Shown: piece after piece, positions 6,887 to 13,959 of the stretch
Position numbering within the stretch: position 1 is the first letter of the stretch
How the letters are laid out: each line of letters opens with the position of its first letter
Assembly: GCA_021152595.1 (NCBI GenBank)
Contig: JAGKVC010000077.1
Location: 1 to 14,139 of the forward strand
Length of the DNA: 14,139 bases
Direction: 5' to 3'
Origin: Clostridia bacterium
Lineage (GTDB): Bacteria; Bacillota; Clostridia; Oscillospirales; Ruminococcaceae
The notes under the pieces: generated by a model
Told to the model about the DNA's origin: nothing
What the model saw: only the letters and a program-made list of their open reading frames with translations
The model's database searches: none
Translations under genes and position numbers: made by a program

Positions 6887-8095
6887 ATGAATACAAAAAA
6901 AGAAGTTGTTGCAATGCTGCTGGCAGGCGGACAGGGAAGCCGTCTCTATGCGCTGACGAAGGATATGGCAAAGCCTGCCGTTCCCTTCGGCGGCAAATAC
7001 AGACTGATTGATTTTCCGCTCTCCAACTGCACGAATTCCGGTATTGATACCGTCGGCGTGCTGACACAGTATCAGCCGCTGGTACTCAATGATTATATCG
7101 GCAACGGGCAGCCGTGGGATCTCGATAAGATGAACGGCGGCGTGCACGTTCTGCCGCCTTACGAGAGCAATTCCGGTGCATCGTGGTATGAGGGTACTGC
7201 GAATGCAATCTATCAGAATATCAGCTTCATCGAGCGCTACGATCCGGAATATGTCGTCGTGCTCGGCGGCGACCATATCTACAAGATGGATTATTCCAAG
7301 ATGGTCGATTATCACAAGGCACAGAAAGCCGATCTCACGATCGCTGTGCTCGATGTGCCGCGCTCCGAAGCATCGCGCATGGGCATCATGATCTGCGACG
7401 ATGAAATGCGCGTCACCGACTTCGTCGAGAAGCCGGCTGAGCCGAAATCGACGCTCGCTTCCATGGGCATTTATGTCTTTACATGGTCGAAGCTCAAGAA
7501 ATATCTGATCGAAAATGAGAACGCGAACACCGGCTCCAAGGACTTCGGCAAGGATATCATTCCTTCCATGCTTCAGAACGGCGAGCGGCTCTTTGCCTAC
7601 ACCTTCGAGGGATACTGGAAGGATGTCGGTACGCTGGATTCGCTCTGGGATGCCAATATGGATCTGCTCGCTCCGGCGGAGCAGCTCAATCTCTACGACA
7701 AATCGTGGCGCATCTACTCGCGGCACAGCAACTTCCCGCCGCAGTATATCGGCGCGAATGCGGAGATCGAAAACTCCATGATCACAGAAGGCTCCGTCAT
7801 TAACGGCAAGGTCGATTTCTCTGTCATCTTCGGCGGCGTGACCATCGAGGAGGGCGCAAAGGTGCAGTACAGCGTCGTGATGCCGGGTACGGTGATCAAG
7901 GCGGGCGCGGTCGTTGAATATGCGATCGTCGGCGAGGACTGCGTCATTGAGCAGAACGCCCATGTCGGCAGAAGCCCTGAGGAATATGAGGGCGAAGCAC
8001 GCGAAAACTGGGGCATCGCCGTGACGGGACATAAGATCACAGTCAGCGAGGGCATGCAGGTCGCACCCAAGCAGATTTTGTCTGAATCTATCTGA
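6887..8095 (+). CDS. glgC: glucose-1-phosphate adenylyltransferase, catalytic subunit
   Basis: GlgC makes ADP-glucose from glucose-1-phosphate and ATP, the committed step of glycogen synthesis. The 402-residue product has the nucleotidyl-transferase signature GGQGSRL (14-20), then PFGGKYRLIDFPLSN (33-47), GGDHIYKMDY (127-136, Asp129 likely metal-binding) and FVEKP (179-183, Lys182 matching the sugar-phosphate Lys of the family). GSKDFGKDIIP follows at 216-226. From about residue 288 to the end comes a left-handed beta-helix-like domain with hexapeptide-type repeats. I chose ATG 6887; AAGGAGG (6869-6875) lies 11 bases upstream, slightly long. A TTG at 6866 is in frame but lies upstream of that site. 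All catalytic motifs are present, unlike the next gene. Confidence 0.95.
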   Translation: MNTKKEVVAMLLAGGQGSRLYALTKDMAKPAVPFGGKYRLIDFPLSNCTNSGIDTVGVLTQYQPLVLNDYIGNGQPWDLDKMNGGVHVLPPYESNSGASWYEGTANAIYQNISFIERYDPEYVVVLGGDHIYKMDYSKMVDYHKAQKADLTIAVLDVPRSEASRMGIMICDDEMRVTDFVEKPAEPKSTLASMGIYVFTWSKLKKYLIENENANTGSKDFGKDIIPSMLQNGERLFAYTFEGYWKDVGTLDSLWDANMDLLAPAEQLNLYDKSWRIYSRHSNFPPQYIGANAEIENSMITEGSVINGKVDFSVIFGGVTIEEGAKVQYSVVMPGTVIKAGAVVEYAIVGEDCVIEQNAHVGRSPEEYEGEARENWGIAVTGHKITVSEGMQVAPKQILSESI

Positions 8096-8120
8096 GCGCG
8101 GCGGAAACGGAGGACTATCA

Positions 8121-9245
8121 ATGGGAATCAATCAGAATGTTCTGGGACTGGTCTTTGCCAGCATCCATGATGAAGTAATTTTCGATCTCACAAAGAACCG
8201 TACAATGGGCTCTGTGCCGTTCGGCGGCAGATACCGGCTCATCGACTTTCCGCTCTCGAATTTCGTGAACTCCGGCATTTCGCAGGTCGGTGTGATCACC
8301 AAGAGCAATTACGGCTCTCTGCTCGACCATGTCGGCTCCGGCAGAGAATGGGATCTCGCGCGCAAAAAGGGCGGTCTGCATCTGCTGCCGCCGTATGCAC
8401 ATACCAGCTCGACGGTCTATCACGGCAAGCTCGATGCACTCGGCAATATCTGGAGCTTCGTGGAGCATTCCAGCGCGGAATATGTCGTTCTGACCGACTG
8501 CAATGTTGTCACGAATATCGACTACCGCAAGGCGGTTGAGGCACATATCGAATCCGGCGCGGATATCACCGCGGTCTACGCAAAGGGCTACTACGATCAG
8601 GTGACCGGCTCCTCGGCGACGATCTTCGGCATCGGCGGCGACGGCTTTGTCAATGATGTCATGATCAATCCGCCCATGACCGGAAGCTGCAATCTCGGCC
8701 TTGATATGTATATCATGAGCAAGGACTTCCTGCGGCGCATCGTCAAGGAATCCATGAGCAGAAACCGGAACAGCCTGCGCAGAGATATCCTGCTCGACCG
8801 CAGCAGCAAGTATAAGATCCTTGCCTATGAGCATACGGGATATTACTCCAAGATCGACTCGCTCGCAGGCTACTTTGCGGCGAACCTCGAGCTGCTCGAT
8901 ACCGAAAAGCGCGATGCGCTCTTTGCAAAAAATGCACCGATCTTTACCAAGACGAAGGATGAGGCGCCGGTTCACTTCGGTCTTGCATCCCATATCAAGA
9001 ATTCGATGATCGCGGACGGCTGCATCATCGAGGGCAAGGTCGAAAACTGTGTGCTGTTCCGCGGCGTCAGGATCGGAAAGGGCTCTGTCATCCGCGACAG
9101 TATCATTACGCAGGATACCGTGATCGGCGAACGCTGCTCGATCCGCAATGTCATTACCGATAAGAATGTCGTGATCGCGGACGAGCGTCAGCTCACCGGC
9201 TCCGCAGGCTATCCGCTCTTTATCGGCAAGGGTGCGGAAATCTGA
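8121..9245 (+). CDS. glgD: GlgD, non-catalytic-type ADP-glucose pyrophosphorylase subunit
   Basis: This 374-residue paralogue of GlgC keeps PFGGRYRLIDFPLSN (33-47) and the C-terminal beta-helix. It lacks the GGxGxRL loop at its N terminus (VFASIHDEVIFDLTK instead), and the GGDH motif is replaced by LTDCN (about 125-129). This is the pattern of Firmicutes GlgD, which pairs with GlgC in a mixed complex and raises its activity. A regulatory or structural role is inferred; independent catalysis looks unlikely from the missing motifs. CGGAGG lies 7 bases before the ATG, and the gap after glgC is 25 bases, so the two subunits are co-translated from one mRNA. Confidence 0.93.
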   Translation: MGINQNVLGLVFASIHDEVIFDLTKNRTMGSVPFGGRYRLIDFPLSNFVNSGISQVGVITKSNYGSLLDHVGSGREWDLARKKGGLHLLPPYAHTSSTVYHGKLDALGNIWSFVEHSSAEYVVLTDCNVVTNIDYRKAVEAHIESGADITAVYAKGYYDQVTGSSATIFGIGGDGFVNDVMINPPMTGSCNLGLDMYIMSKDFLRRIVKESMSRNRNSLRRDILLDRSSKYKILAYEHTGYYSKIDSLAGYFAANLELLDTEKRDALFAKNAPIFTKTKDEAPVHFGLASHIKNSMIADGCIIEGKVENCVLFRGVRIGKGSVIRDSIITQDTVIGERCSIRNVITDKNVVIADERQLTGSAGYPLFIGKGAEI

Positions 9246-9267
9246 ATGACAACGGAGGAGGCAAGGT

Positions 9268-10701
9268 ATGAATATTTTATATGCAGCAAGTGAAGCAAGA
9301 CCTTATGTCGCATCCGGCGGCCTCGCAGATGTTGCAGGTGCGCTGCCGCTTGCACTGAACAAAAAAGGCCATGACTGCCGCGTTGTCATTCCGCTCTATA
9401 AGGCGATCGGCGACGATATGCGCAAGAACATGACCTTTATCACCTCGATTACCGTCGATGTCGCATGGAGAAAGCAGTATTGCGGTATTTTCTCCGCCGT
9501 CCATCAGGGCGTGACCTATTACTTCATTGACAATGAGTATTACTTCAAGCGCGACGGCATCTACGGCTTCTATGACGACTGCGAACGATTCGTATTCTTC
9601 AGCCGTGCGATCCTCGAAATGCTGCGCGTCATTGACTTCAAGCCGACTGTCATTAACTGCAATGACTGGCAGACTGCTCTGACTCCGGTCTATTATCAGA
9701 TCTTCTATAAGTATCAGGAGGGATTTGATAATATCCACACCGTATTCACGATCCACAATATCGCATATCAGGGCAAATACGGCAAGGAAGTGCTGAATGA
9801 GGTCATGGGCATCCCGATGTATCACGCAAATCTGCTCGAATATGACGGGAATGTCAACATGATGAAGGGCGCGATTGAAACCGCCGACAAGATTACAACC
9901 GTCTCCCCAAGCTATGCTTGGGAGATCCTTGATCCGTGGTATTCGCATGGGCTCGACCGTGCGCTGACCAATAAGCAGTATAAGCTGACAGGCTTCCTCA
10001 ACGGCATTGACGTCGAGAGCTACAATCCGGCGACGGATGATGCCCTCGCAGCACCCTATGCGCATTACAGCGCAGAGGATCCTTCCGGCAAGCTGACCTG
10101 TAAACGTGCATTGCAGGCGGAGCTGGGACTGCCGCAGGATGATCAGCCGCTCATCGGCATCTGCACACGGTTTGTCGCACACAAGGGCATTGACCTGATC
10201 CGCTATGTCTTTGAGGAAATGGTGCATGACGGCTTCCACTTTGCCGTACTCGGCAGCGGCGAGCGCGTCTATGAGGACTTCTTCAAGGAAATGGCGTGGC
10301 GCTATCCGCAGGCTGTCAGCGTGACGCTCGGATTTTATCCGCAGCTTTCGCGCCGCATCTATGCAGGCTGCGATATGTTCCTGATGCCCTCTCAGAGTGA
10401 GCCCTGCGGTCTTGCTCAGATGTATGCGATGCGCTACGGCACGATGCCGATTGTCCGTGAAACCGGCGGTCTGCGCGATTCCGTCCGCGATGCAGGCGGC
10501 GAGAACGGCACCGGCTTCACCTTCAAGACCTATAATGCGCATGATATGCTCGGGGCGTGCCTGCGTGCAAAGGGCGCTTACGAGAATAAGCCGTTCTGGG
10601 CAAAGATTCAGAAGCAGGCAATGGATGCTGACTTTAGCTGGGCATCCTCTGCGGAGCTCTATCTCGGTCTCTACAAGGAACTCGAGAGCTGGAATCAGTA
10701 A
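9268..10701 (+). CDS. glgA: glycogen synthase, ADP-glucose type (GT5)
   Basis: GlgA transfers glucose from ADP-glucose to growing alpha-1,4 chains. The 477-residue protein has the GT5 N-terminal motif as ASGGLADV (15-22); the usual Lys of KTGGL (Lys15 in E. coli) is Ala here. It also has NGIDVESYNP and the C-terminal nucleotide-sugar site PSQSEPCGLAQMYAMRYG (from about 374, Glu378 matching the conserved Glu), then ETGGLRDSV. The length is typical. GGAGGAGG lies 6 bases before the ATG, 22 bases after glgD. It is the last gene of the operon; no glycogen phosphorylase gene follows, unlike the Bacillus glgBCDAP order. Confidence 0.95.
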   Translation: MNILYAASEARPYVASGGLADVAGALPLALNKKGHDCRVVIPLYKAIGDDMRKNMTFITSITVDVAWRKQYCGIFSAVHQGVTYYFIDNEYYFKRDGIYGFYDDCERFVFFSRAILEMLRVIDFKPTVINCNDWQTALTPVYYQIFYKYQEGFDNIHTVFTIHNIAYQGKYGKEVLNEVMGIPMYHANLLEYDGNVNMMKGAIETADKITTVSPSYAWEILDPWYSHGLDRALTNKQYKLTGFLNGIDVESYNPATDDALAAPYAHYSAEDPSGKLTCKRALQAELGLPQDDQPLIGICTRFVAHKGIDLIRYVFEEMVHDGFHFAVLGSGERVYEDFFKEMAWRYPQAVSVTLGFYPQLSRRIYAGCDMFLMPSQSEPCGLAQMYAMRYGTMPIVRETGGLRDSVRDAGGENGTGFTFKTYNAHDMLGACLRAKGAYENKPFWAKIQKQAMDADFSWASSAELYLGLYKELESWNQ

Positions 10702-10719
10702 AATTGCATGTATCAGAGA

Positions 10720-10753
10720 AGCCGCTCCGGTCATCCGGGGCGGCTCAGTTTGT
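10720..10753 (+). terminator. probable terminator of the glycogen operon
   Basis: The hairpin AGCCGC T CCGG / CCGG G GCGGCT (10720-10745) has 11 pairs with one T-G wobble and loop TCAT, starting 18 bases after the glgA stop. The following CAGTTTGT is only weakly T-rich, so termination may be incomplete. Confidence 0.65.
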
Positions 10754-10772
10754 CGAACATTCAGAATGGATC

Positions 10773-10940
10773 AGGGGACGCCCTCTATCGCAGGGCGTCC
10801 CCTCTTGCCGCAAAGCGGCAATTCACCCCTTGCGGAGCTCTTTGCACGCGAAGGGATTTCGCGCTCTGCGGAGCGCGACCAAAGGCTCTGCCTCTGGACT
10901 CCGCGAGCTTTTGAAAAAGCTCGACCAAAACTTTTATTTT
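10773..10940 (+). repeat. structured multi-hairpin intergenic repeat, copy R2
   Basis: This is a diverged copy lacking H1. H2 is at 10773-10803 (GGGGACGCCCT with AGGGCGTCCCC, loop CTATCGC), with one extra A-T pair relative to R1. H3 is at 10805-10821 (TTGCCGC, loop AAA), with an entirely different stem. H4 is at about 10826-10855, with a bulge. H5 is at 10860-10877 (CGCGCTC, loop TGCG). H6 is at 10879-10897 (CCAAAGGC with GCCTCTGG, one mismatch). H7 is at 10904-10923, followed by AAAACTTTTATTTT. The order and loops match R1 and R3 while the stem bases differ, which makes chance palindromes unlikely. It lies downstream of glgA on the same strand and faces the convergent xylanase gene. Confidence 0.82.
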
Positions 10941-10959
10941 GGCAGCGAGTTTTACATTT

Positions 10960-11013
10960 AGCAGCGCAATACGTAACCGCGCGCGGCGCGGTGAAAAAGT
11001 TTGATCAATCCTT
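10960..11013 (+). repeat. 3' accessory hairpin module of the repeat, copy with R2
   Basis: The perfect hairpin ACCGCGC, loop GCG, GCGCGGT (10976-10992) is followed by GAAAAAGTTTGATCAA. The same arrangement follows R3 at 13608-13646 (stem CCGCGC, loop ACG). R1 has no such module, so it is an optional part of the element. Confidence 0.7.
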
Positions 11014-11057
11014 TTGTCCTAGTCTTTTGAACAAGATTGCTTACCAAAGAGAGACAA

Positions 11058-11099
11058 AAAAGCCGCCGAAACATGCATGATGCGCGTTCCGGCGGCTTT
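11058..11099 (-). terminator. terminator of the xylanase gene, possibly bidirectional
   Basis: AAAGCCGCC (11059-11067) pairs with GGCGGCTTT (11091-11099). Read on the minus strand, the stem is followed by TTTTTTGTC, a good T-run, 47 bases after the xylanase stop. Read on the plus strand it could also stop transcripts from the glycogen operon or from repeat R2, with a weaker T-tail (TTTCTTCT). Confidence 0.8.
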
Positions 11100-11145
11100 C
11101 TTCTATCCACTATACATTTACAAAGAGAAATCTGAATTTGCGGAA

Positions 11146-13041
11146 TCAATCGAGCTTTGCGATGATGCGGAGAATTGCAATGACATCATCGGAGGTGATG
11201 CCGGTCGTTCTGTCTGCATCGGCGTTCTTCTTGCCGATTGCCGAGATCTGTGCCTTGGAATCCTCTGCGACAAAGCGTGCCAGCAGAACTGCATCGGAAA
11301 CATCGACCGCGCCGCTGCAGTTGACATCGCCGCGGAGCAGCGCTGCATCCGCACTGGGCTCTGTGGTGACGGTCGTTGTGGTCGTGGTCTTCTTTGCAGG
11401 CTCCTGATACGGTGCGGTGGTGTACTCGATGCCGTCGATGATCGACTCAAAGCACGGCTTTGCCTTGTACTCCTCATTGAACAGGAGCGGATTGCGGTCT
11501 GCACGCCAGCTCTGATCATCGGTCGTACCCCAGAATACAACTGCGGAGATCGAATCCTTGTACTTGACGATTGCATCCATGATATCGCTGTAATACTTTG
11601 CCTGGAGCTTCTCGCCGTTTGCGACATCGTCGTCATAGGTGCAGTCCAGCTCGGTGACCTGCAGATCCAGTCCCAGCTCTGCATACTTTTTCAGCGCGAT
11701 CTCATACTGACCTGCGGTCGGGAACGGATCGGAGGTGTGGTTATTCGTGACATTCAGGTGGGATTGCAGACCGATACCGTCGATCAGGCCCTTTGCCTTC
11801 AGAGAGGTCGCCAGCTTGATGATGCCGTCCTGCTTGCTGGAGATGTACTCATTGTAATCGTTGTAATAGAGCTTGGTGCCTTTCGGTGCGTATTTTCTCG
11901 CATACTCGAAAGCCGGCTCGATGAAGGAATTGTCGCCGAAGACCTTAACCCACGGCGAGCTGCCGTTGCCGTCCTCATATTTGCCGGGCTCACGCGGTCC
12001 GCCGCCCTCGGAGAATGCCTCGTTCACGACGTCCCATGCGTAGAAGTTGACATCGGAATATTCTGCCTCCAGTGCTTCAAATACGCCCTTGATGTAATTT
12101 TCCATACGCTTGAGCATGGTCGCTTTATCGACGACCTTGCCTTCGGCGGTGTAATCCTCCGTGAAGAACCAGAACGGTGTCTGGCTGTGCCATACGAGAA
12201 CATGTCCGCGGACAGGAATATCATTGTCGCGGCAGAAATCCAGAATGATCTTTGCAGCGCCGTTGAGCTTGACCTGCGGAACGGTGTTATCGCCGGTCTC
12301 CTCGAGATATGCAAGCGTTGCCTTCTGATTGAGCATATTCTCCGGCTTCAGCTCATTGCCGAGTGTCAGGGAATTGCAGTGCTTGAGGATCAGGTCCTGC
12401 GTGGACTTCGGAGAAAGCTCCTTTGCCGTTACCGCGCAGCCGATCTTGAACGAATCGGCGTAGACATCCTTGAGCGACGGGATGTCCTTCTGGATCTCAT
12501 AGACAGGTGCGGCGGTCAGGGAGAAATCATCCACCCACATTTCTGCCTTGTCATTGCCTTCGATATAGATTGAGACATCCTTCATGCCTGATGTGTAGCT
12601 GAATTTGGTAACCGGAATCTGTACCCATTTGCCGTCGCTGATGATCTGGGCGAGATTGTCGTAATGCTGCTCGCCGTCCTCATCGGTATACTGCATGCTG
12701 AGGCGCACGGTATTATACCATTTCATCTTTACCCATGCGGTTGCAAGATACTGGACGCCCGGCTTGCAGCCGAGGCTTTCGAGCGAAACGGAAGGACCGT
12801 TCCAGCCCTGTGAACGCTCCGTGACCGCCATACAGGTCTTGCCGGAATGGGCATCTTCGGTGGTGGAAGCAATGACGGACGTATCCTCATCTCCGCGCTT
12901 GGAGAATGCTTTTACATCACCGTCTTCAAAATCTGTCACAAGCAGATCGCCTTCTGCGGCACTGGGATTGAGGACCGGCATCCCCTGCAGTGCCAGCACG
13001 CCGCTCAGGAGAGCAGCCGCAGCTTTTTTGGAATACTTCAC
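11146..13041 (-). CDS. secreted GH10 endo-1,4-beta-xylanase with CBM22-like domain and type I dockerin
   Basis: This 631-residue extracellular enzyme cleaves xylan and is built to dock onto a cellulosome scaffold. Domains in order are: a signal peptide (Lys-rich start, hydrophobic core 7-20, likely cut near SAA, 27-29); a CBM22-like carbohydrate-binding domain (about 33-176); a GH10 barrel (about 190-540) with acid/base Glu341 in DVVNE and nucleophile Glu464 in TELD; a short Thr-rich linker (551-560); and a dockerin (570-631). The dockerin has two calcium-loop repeats, GDVNCSGAVDVSD and NADADRTTGITSDD. The start is GTG at 13041, preceded by GAGGGGGG 7 bases upstream. Its promoter and terminator are separate from the glycogen operon. 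The dockerin implies that scaffoldin and cohesin genes exist elsewhere in the genome. Confidence 0.95.
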   Translation of the reverse strand: MKYSKKAAAALLSGVLALQGMPVLNPSAAEGDLLVTDFEDGDVKAFSKRGDEDTSVIASTTEDAHSGKTCMAVTERSQGWNGPSVSLESLGCKPGVQYLATAWVKMKWYNTVRLSMQYTDEDGEQHYDNLAQIISDGKWVQIPVTKFSYTSGMKDVSIYIEGNDKAEMWVDDFSLTAAPVYEIQKDIPSLKDVYADSFKIGCAVTAKELSPKSTQDLILKHCNSLTLGNELKPENMLNQKATLAYLEETGDNTVPQVKLNGAAKIILDFCRDNDIPVRGHVLVWHSQTPFWFFTEDYTAEGKVVDKATMLKRMENYIKGVFEALEAEYSDVNFYAWDVVNEAFSEGGGPREPGKYEDGNGSSPWVKVFGDNSFIEPAFEYARKYAPKGTKLYYNDYNEYISSKQDGIIKLATSLKAKGLIDGIGLQSHLNVTNNHTSDPFPTAGQYEIALKKYAELGLDLQVTELDCTYDDDVANGEKLQAKYYSDIMDAIVKYKDSISAVVFWGTTDDQSWRADRNPLLFNEEYKAKPCFESIIDGIEYTTAPYQEPAKKTTTTTTVTTEPSADAALLRGDVNCSGAVDVSDAVLLARFVAEDSKAQISAIGKKNADADRTTGITSDDVIAILRIIAKLD

Positions 13042-13084
13042 AGTGATTCCCCCCTCTTAAAATTCCGCTGGTGCGGTTATTTTA

Positions 13085-13113
13085 ATTATAGCACAAACAC
13101 CTGCGGAAAGCAA
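13085..13113 (-). promoter_or_regulatory. promoter of the xylanase gene
   Basis: On the minus strand, TTGCTT (13113-13108) and TATAAT (13090-13085) are separated by 17 bases. TGC directly before the -10 gives an extended -10. The transcript would start near 13078, giving a leader of about 37 nt. Confidence 0.72.
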
Positions 13114-13205
13114 TACCTTTGCCCATAGAGTTTTTGGATACCCCATATAACGAAAATCATATAACAGCTCTGCGAAAAGCGTGATTCATGATTTCCGGAC
13201 AACAG

Positions 13206-13245
13206 AAAGCCGCTCCGATTACGCAAACCGGCGCGGCTTTATTCT
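13206..13245. terminator. terminator-like hairpin between repeat cluster and xylanase promoter
   Basis: AAAGCCGC (13206-13213) pairs with GCGGCTTT (13233-13240), with inner CCG/CGG pairing. The plus strand continues with a T-rich ATTCTAT; the minus strand tail (CTGTTG) is poor. No plus-strand gene precedes it. It may insulate the xylanase from minus-strand transcription arriving from the spoVA side, or end an unseen plus-strand transcript. Confidence 0.5.
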
Positions 13246-13258
13246 ATCTACAAATAAA

Positions 13259-13302
13259 AATGGGATTCCAAAGAGACAAGTCCCTTTGGCAGGGTTTGGG
13301 GC
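13259..13302 (+). repeat. short hairpin repeat, second family, copy B1 (partial)
   Basis: GGGATTCCAAAGAGA, loop CAAG, TCCCTTTGGCAGGG (hairpin 13268-13289, one A-C mismatch) matches the first half of copy B2. It then runs straight into repeat R3, so the second half appears replaced. Confidence 0.6.
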
Positions 13303-13540
13303 AGCCAATGCTAACAACTGAAGCAGTTGCGGCAGTCTGTGAATTGCTTTGCAATTCACCTAGGGGCGCCCTCTATCGCAGGGCGCCCCTCTCCGAAAAA
13401 CGATCCACCGGATCGTTTTATCGGATTCACCCCTGCGGAGCTCCTGCGCAGGGGAGTTCCGTGCTCTGCGGAGCACGGCTTAGGGCGCTGCCCTAAGAAC
13501 CTGCAAACTTTTGAAAAAGTTTGATCAAAACTTTTATTTT
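13303..13540 (+). repeat. structured multi-hairpin intergenic repeat, copy R3
   Basis: The hairpins are in the same order as R1. H1 is at 13339-13359 (loop TTT instead of ACA). H2 is at 13362-13390. H3 is at 13393-13424 (loop ACC instead of GCA). H4 is at 13430-13454 (CCCCTGCG with CGCAGGGG, fully Watson-Crick where R1 has wobbles). H5 is at 13459-13478 (CCGTGCTC, loop TGCG). H6 is at 13479-13497 (CTTAGGGC, loop GCT). H7 is at 13504-13523 (CAAACTTT with AAAGTTTG). A competing hairpin, AAAAGTTT with AAACTTTT (13515-13535, loop GATCA), overlaps H7 and ends in a T-run. Differences from R1 fall in loops or as paired changes in stems. Confidence 0.85.
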
Positions 13541-13603
13541 GACACTCATTCAGTGTGTTCGGTTTCCGGTGGTGTATAGCGTAACTGGCTGCTTTAGCAA
13601 TTC

Positions 13604-13649
13604 GGAGCCGCGCACGGCGCGGTGAAAAAGTTTGATCAAAACTTTTGAT
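13604..13649 (+). repeat. 3' accessory hairpin module of the repeat, copy with R3
   Basis: CCGCGC, loop ACG, GCGCGG (13608-13622) is followed by TGAAAAAGTTTGATCAAAAC and then TTTTGA, which can itself fold as AAAAGTTT/AAACTTTT. It is homologous to the module at 10960-11013. The intervening 13541-13603 holds a small ACACT/AGTGT hairpin (13542-13556) and nothing else recognised. Confidence 0.7.
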
Positions 13650-13705
13650 ATGCTGTGCAGCGCAAACGAAGCCGTTCCAATGGATTTATTCTATCCCTGC
13701 ATAAA

Positions 13706-13778
13706 AACGGGATTCCAAAGGGATCATCCCTTTGGCAGGGGCTTGGGGACAGAGTCCCCATTACAAATCCATCGGAGA
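13706..13778 (+). repeat. short hairpin repeat, second family, copy B2
   Basis: Two hairpins lie in a row: CCAAAGGGA, loop TCA, TCCCTTTGG (13715-13735) and TGGGGAC, loop AGA, GTCCCCA (13744-13760). A conserved tail TTACAAATCCATCGGAGA follows. The 3' 36 bases recur almost exactly in copy B3, 173 bases downstream, with three substitutions. The first hairpin and its flank (GGATTCCAAAGGG) match the reverse complement of hairpin H6 and its flank in R1. Confidence 0.72.
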
Positions 13779-13878
13779 GTCGGCAGTGCCGACCGCCATT
13801 TTCTAAAGCTCATTTCGGAAAAATATGCAGCCCATATTTCTTAGCGCTCCATTCACTATATTTTTCTTCCCCTATATA

Positions 13879-13951
13879 CAAATGGGGTCTGGGGATAATA
13901 TCCCCAGCGAGGGGCTTGGGGACGGAGTCCCCATTATAAATCCATCGAAGA
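13879..13951 (+). repeat. short hairpin repeat, second family, copy B3
   Basis: The organisation is that of B2 with a changed first stem: CTGGGGAT, loop AAT, ATCCCCAG (13889-13907), then TGGGGAC, loop GGA, GTCCCCA (13917-13933) and TTATAAATCCATCGAAGA. It ends 9 bases from the spoVAE stop codon, so on the minus strand its hairpins could form the 3' end of the spoVA transcript. Confidence 0.7.
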
Positions 13952-13959
13952 TACCTCTA

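Noticed and set aside
3152..10734. Long minus-strand open frames opposite spoIIE, glgB, glgC, glgD and glgA (up to 566 codons).
   Set aside because: They mirror strongly supported plus-strand genes, encode no recognisable domains and are rich in Arg, His, Ile and Cys as expected from reading GC-biased codons backwards.
10397..11080. A 227-codon plus-strand frame overlapping the end of glgA and running through repeat R2.
   Set aside because: It is out of frame with glgA, has no domain, and continues only because the repeat lacks stops in this phase.
11077..12573. A 498-codon plus-strand frame opposite the xylanase.
   Set aside because: It is the antisense shadow of a clear GH10-dockerin gene. 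Its start lies in the terminator hairpin and it has no recognised motifs.
114..13951. CRISPR array as an explanation of the repeated palindromes.
   Set aside because: Repeats are long, few, kilobases apart and internally multi-hairpin. There is no regular repeat-spacer pattern and no cas gene.
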